Assembly (NCBI RefSeq): GCF_011758565.1
Contig: NZ_JAAMOX010000001.1
Span: 969,838-1,033,837 of the forward strand
Direction: 5' to 3'
DNA: 64,000 nt
Source of the DNA: Lysinibacter cavernae
GTDB lineage: Bacteria > Actinomycetota > Actinomycetes > Actinomycetales > Microbacteriaceae
In this document: one piece after another, positions 60,381 through 64,000 of the stretch
Position numbering within the stretch: position 1 is the first letter of the stretch
Layout: every line of letters begins with the position of its first letter
Notes under the pieces: model-generated
What the model saw: the letters and a program-made list of their open reading frames with translations, nothing else
What the model was told of the DNA's origin: nothing
Databases searched by the model: none
Position numbers and translations under genes: made by a program

Positions 60381-60450
60381 GTTTGGGCGTATTTTTGCCG
60401 CTTGGGCGTATCTTCTCGGATACGCCCAAGCGGCAAAAATACGCCGAAAC
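60381..60450 (+). terminator. Very long perfect dyad D after the MFS gene
   Basis: Two 26-base arms (60386-60411 and 60420-60445) are perfectly complementary around an eight-base loop, and after one mismatch four more pairs (60381-60384 with 60447-60450) form. GGGCGTAT occurs twice in the left arm. It begins nine bases after the MFS stop and must act as a strong transcription or mRNA end, though no T-run follows. Confidence 0.8.
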
Positions 60451-60498
60451 GGTAGGGGAATGTTATGAACATCCCTGCGGGAGCGCAGACTGCAGCCC

Positions 60499-60504
60499 TA
60501 TGGT
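60499..60504 (+). promoter_or_regulatory. -10 box TATGGT for leaderless DUF4349 gene
   Basis: TATGGT is followed by exactly six bases (ATTCAT) and the ATG at 60511. No ribosome-binding site is visible. Confidence 0.5.
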
Positions 60505-60510
60505 ATTCAT

Positions 60511-61425
60511 ATGAAACGACCACTACTCTCTGGACTTGCCGCGGTCGCAAGCGTTCTTTTGCTCGCCGGATGCTCTGCGGGAAACTCGACAGCCCCGCTG
60601 CCGGCGATCGACAAGGGCGGCGATTACCAGTCCCTCCCTCAGCAGATGGATGGCGCGCCAGACGAGGCAAGCTCTGGTTTTGACGCGCAGTCACCGACAT
60701 CGGAAACATCGCGCGAGATCATTCGGACGGGCGATGTCACCCTGTCAGCCGACGACCCCATCGCGCTTGGCGATGACGTTGTTGAGCTCATCGCCTCAGC
60801 CGACGGACGCATCGATAGCCGCAGCGACACTCCGTCCTCCGAGTATCAGACAGAGTCGGTCTGGCTCTCCGTGCGCATCCCTAACATCAGCTTTGACAAG
60901 GTCACCGATCAAATCGCCAAGCTTGGCACGCTGATCTCAAGCAGCTTCAGCGCGCAGGATGTCACCCAACAGGCCAATAACCTTGATGCCCGCATCGATG
61001 CCCTGCAGACCTCGGTTGACCGCCTCACCGAGCTACTCGCCCAGTCGGCAAATACGGCAGATCTCATTGCCGCCGAGACGGCGCTCTCCGAGCGCCAAGC
61101 CGAGCTCGACGGTTTGATCTCTGATCGTGAGTTCTTGAGCGACCAGGTTGAGTATTCGACGCTCAGCGTCAACATCCAGTCGACCGAAACCGTTGTGCAG
61201 ACCGAGCCGCAGACGTTCTGGGACGGCATCGTCGCCGGCTGGAACTCCATTCTTGCCTTTGGCGCCGGCCTCATCGTTGTGGTTGGTGTCCTCGTGCCCT
61301 GGATTGTGCTGCTCGGCGTCGTCGTTGTTGTGATCTGGCTCATTGTTCGAGGCCGTCGTTCTCGAAAGTCCGCCGCTCTGAAGCGAGCGAAAGACGCACA
61401 TTCGTCTGGCACCTCGGCGACCTAG
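60511..61425 (+). CDS. DUF4349 domain lipoprotein
   Basis: The 304-residue protein has a lipoprotein signal with lipobox LLLAGC (Cys21), then a DUF4349 domain (REIIRTGDVTLSADDPIALGDDVVELIASADGRIDSRSDTPSSEYQTESVWLSVRIPNISFDKVTDQIAKLG...), a coiled-coil (about residues 150-205, LDARIDALQTSVDRLTELL... LSERQAELDGLISDREFLSDQV) and a C-terminal transmembrane segment (about 248-280) with a basic tail. Function of the family is unknown; the layout suggests an envelope sensor or structural protein. It is convergent with the DUF305 gene. Confidence 0.9.
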   Translation: MKRPLLSGLAAVASVLLLAGCSAGNSTAPLPAIDKGGDYQSLPQQMDGAPDEASSGFDAQSPTSETSREIIRTGDVTLSADDPIALGDDVVELIASADGRIDSRSDTPSSEYQTESVWLSVRIPNISFDKVTDQIAKLGTLISSSFSAQDVTQQANNLDARIDALQTSVDRLTELLAQSANTADLIAAETALSERQAELDGLISDREFLSDQVEYSTLSVNIQSTETVVQTEPQTFWDGIVAGWNSILAFGAGLIVVVGVLVPWIVLLGVVVVVIWLIVRGRRSRKSAALKRAKDAHSSGTSAT

Positions 61426-61448
61426 GCGCAAGATACGTGGACGCACAG

Positions 61449-61484
61449 GGCGCGGGTCGGTGTAACGTACATTCGACCCGCGCC
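61449..61484. terminator. Bidirectional dyad between convergent genes
   Basis: GGCGCGGGTCG (61449-61459) and CGACCCGCGCC (61474-61484) are perfectly complementary, and TGTA/TACA in the loop can add a short inner stem. It lies between the convergent stops at 61425 and 61507. No T-run is present. Confidence 0.7.
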
Positions 61485-61506
61485 TCGTGTTCAGGCGTTC
61501 CTGCGG

Positions 61507-62127
61507 TTAGCCTTGCAGCTCGGCGAGGAGCGTCCGCATCGTGTCAATCTCATCGTTCTGCGACGACACCACGTTCTGGGCGAGCGCTCGAACCTCCGCG
61601 TTTTCGCCGTTGCTGAGCAGGGGCTCTGCCATGTCAACGGCACCGACGTGGTGCTCGATCATCTGTTCAAGAAACAGGATGCTTGTGGCCGGCCCGTCGG
61701 CATCCCGCAGTTGTGCAAGGTCGTCCTCAGTCAGCATCCCTGCCATCCCGTGGCCGGAGTGGTCACCTGCGCCGGCGTCGACGCCCCAGTCGCTGAGCCA
61801 CTGCGTGAGCTGGTCGATCTCTGGGCCCTGTGCTGCCGCAATCTGCTGCGCGAGTTCCGTCACACGGGCATCAACGCCGGGTGTTTCGAGCACTATCGCC
61901 GACATCTCAAGCGCCTGCTCGTGATGCGGCAGCATCATTTGGGCAAACATCACGTCGTTGCCGTTGAATGCGGTGGCGGATGCCGAGGATGCTGGTGCGG
62001 TCGCTGTCGGCGCGGCATCGGGCGCTGCGTTGGTGCAGCCCGCGAGCAGGAGTCCTGCCGCGAGTGCCGTTGAAACGGCCGCCACTGTCGTGGTGGCGCG
62101 GTTGTTGGGAAGGAAAAATGAAGCCAT
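61507..62127 (-). CDS. DUF305 family lipoprotein
   Basis: The 206-residue protein has a lipoprotein signal (LLLAGC, Cys at about residue 31), a low-complexity Ala/Thr/Ser linker and a DUF305 domain of ferritin-like helices with paired His motifs (MFAQMMLPHHEQALEMSAIV and LEQMIEHHVGAVDMAEPLL). The His/Met-rich stretch DHSGHGMAGM suggests metal (copper) binding, as proposed for the family. The ATG at 62127 follows AGAGAG. It is downstream of a DUF6153 gene on the same strand, a pairing seen in other actinobacteria. Confidence 0.9.
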   Translation of the reverse strand: MASFFLPNNRATTTVAAVSTALAAGLLLAGCTNAAPDAAPTATAPASSASATAFNGNDVMFAQMMLPHHEQALEMSAIVLETPGVDARVTELAQQIAAAQGPEIDQLTQWLSDWGVDAGAGDHSGHGMAGMLTEDDLAQLRDADGPATSILFLEQMIEHHVGAVDMAEPLLSNGENAEVRALAQNVVSSQNDEIDTMRTLLAELQG

Positions 62128-62239
62128 GATGAATCTCTCTGGGTTATGTGCCGGCGCGCGAATGCGCGAGGGGCACGTCAATGTTGCGCGAGTGGCGCGG
62201 GGTCATGAATCGGAACGCTCCATGGCGGAGCAGCCGTCA

Positions 62240-62698
62240 TCACCTCCGGCAGACGGACAACACGCAGAGAGAAGGAGGATTGGGAAGGCGGTCGCGGAAA
62301 CCAACGAGCATTGCGGTCACGGAGGCCCCAGCAGACGCCGCTAAGGCAACAACCCGTGAAGCTAGCCTGAACGCGGCGACGATGAGAACCGCGATCACGC
62401 CGAGGACGCAGAGCATCCAGAGCAGGGCGCAGGCGCCTGCATCGTCGGCGCCACGTGCTTCCGAATGGTGAGCGTCTGCAACCGTTGGAGCGGCGACCAA
62501 GGGCGAAGCGGCTTCGAGCAGGTTATCCGCGCCGTGAACCGTTGCAACGGTCGCCGCTGGCTGCGAGTGATGCGGGGTGGCGACCTCTTCGGTTGCGGCA
62601 TGCATCGCAACAAGAGTGAGCAACATTGTGACGAGCACAAGCGCTGCGAGGAGCGGGCGCGTTGGGACCACACGCCAAAGAGCTCTCGCAGTTCTCAT
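62240..62698 (-). CDS. DUF6153-like small membrane protein
   Basis: The 152-residue protein has two hydrophobic segments (about residues 17-33 and 91-112) with a His-containing, Ala-rich exported loop between them. It resembles DUF6153 proteins that accompany DUF305 lipoproteins; I assign it mainly by context and size. Function unknown, possibly in copper handling. TAGCCT six bases before the ATG suggests a leaderless mRNA. Confidence 0.7.
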   Translation of the reverse strand: MRTARALWRVVPTRPLLAALVLVTMLLTLVAMHAATEEVATPHHSQPAATVATVHGADNLLEAASPLVAAPTVADAHHSEARGADDAGACALLWMLCVLGVIAVLIVAAFRLASRVVALAASAGASVTAMLVGFRDRLPNPPSLCVLSVCRR

Positions 62699-62704
62699 GA
62701 CACA

Positions 62705-62710
62705 AGGCTA
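62705..62710 (-). promoter_or_regulatory. -10 box TAGCCT for leaderless DUF6153-DUF305 unit
   Basis: TAGCCT on the minus strand is followed by six bases (TGTGTC) and the ATG at 62698. The same hexamer and spacing occur before comEA. Confidence 0.55.
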
Positions 62711-62758
62711 GCGGGCTGTTCCTGAGCGAAGCCTCAACTCCTTGCCGCCGTCGCCGGG

Positions 62759-63836
<1,078 letters not shown>

Positions 63837-63840
<4 letters not shown>

Positions 63841-64000
63841 TTGGTGTCTCCTTGTTCTCCACTGCTCGCGGATGCTGGTGAGAATCGGTCGGCTCGGCAG
63901 GCTTCGGCGATCTCCGCCTCGTCTGCGGTGGTCGCTGAGTCGCTGCGCTGAGCTGTTGTGGGTTCGGTTCCAGAGGCCGGGTCAGCGTCGCGTTCTGGGG
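63837..64000 (-). CDS. thiO: C-terminal end of probable glycine oxidase ThiO (cut by window edge)
   Basis: An open frame runs from the window edge to a TGA at 63837, overlapping the thiS start (ATGA). The visible 54 residues are mostly a low-complexity Ala/Ser/Thr/Asp/Glu tail with the segment EIAEACRADRFSP, which resembles the last residues of ThiO-type flavoproteins (ACxxxRF). The assignment rests mainly on operon context, since thiO-thiS-thiG is the usual actinobacterial order; the domain itself is outside the window. Confidence 0.45.

Overview
The window is chromosomal DNA of a high-GC actinobacterium, most likely of the family Microbacteriaceae. The evidence is the dnaJ-hrcA pair with a CIRCE operator, the run hemW-lepA-rpsT-holA-comEC-comEA-leuS, a mycothiol-type DsbA protein, an actinobacterial RpiB and Nei2, a TPP riboswitch before thiD, and many GTG and TTG starts. 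I see no plasmid, phage, transposon, CRISPR, tRNA or rRNA sequence, and I see no broken gene. The window edges cut dnaJ (left) and a probable thiO (right).

Layout. 1-15.4 kb: the start of dnaJ, the heat-shock repressor hrcA with its CIRCE site, a small membrane protein, then lepA, a DUF1990 protein and hemW (one operon), a YchJ-like protein, rpsT, the comEA-comEC-holA operon and leuS. 15.4-24.8 kb: divergent pabB and pabC, the cytochrome bd operon cydABDC, and a DedA protein. 25-29.6 kb: an APP1-like protein, a FUSC-type exporter, a secreted protein with a possible SipW-type signal, YceI and a TSUP permease. 29.7-32.6 kb: the operon DsbA-GNAT-rpiB-nei. 32.7-38.7 kb: a sugar ABC importer without ATPase, its divergent LacI regulator and an aldo/keto reductase. 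38.8-44.1 kb: pepN, mscS-like, truncated haemoglobin, perM-like. 44.3-53.2 kb: a hypothetical protein, an FAD dehydrogenase, two thioesterases, ettA, a lipoprotein, ssb2, an esterase and msrA. 53.4-56 kb: a small hypothetical protein, a 13-bp minisatellite, nadE and a hydrolase. 55.9-64 kb: thiamine genes in two blocks (thiE, and riboswitch-thiD-thiF; then thiO-thiS-thiG) around an MFS carrier and three envelope proteins (DUF4349, DUF305, DUF6153).

How it works together. Most genes are housekeeping: protein quality control, translation, DNA uptake, folate precursor, respiration at low oxygen, redox defence and thiamine synthesis. The gene order around nei-rpiB-DsbA-pepN-glbO-ettA-ssb resembles that of mycobacteria, and the sugar transport block sits inside it like an insertion.

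The strongest observations beyond gene calling are at DNA level. Fourteen genes have a TANNNT box exactly 6-7 bases before the start codon, as expected for leaderless mRNAs. Two near-identical long dyads, plus a related one, follow unrelated genes. Two matching LacI-type operators lie in one divergent promoter region. ComEA has an unusually long disordered cytoplasmic tail containing a 15-bp tandem repeat. I found no defence, secretion or biosynthetic cluster that I could call a new system.
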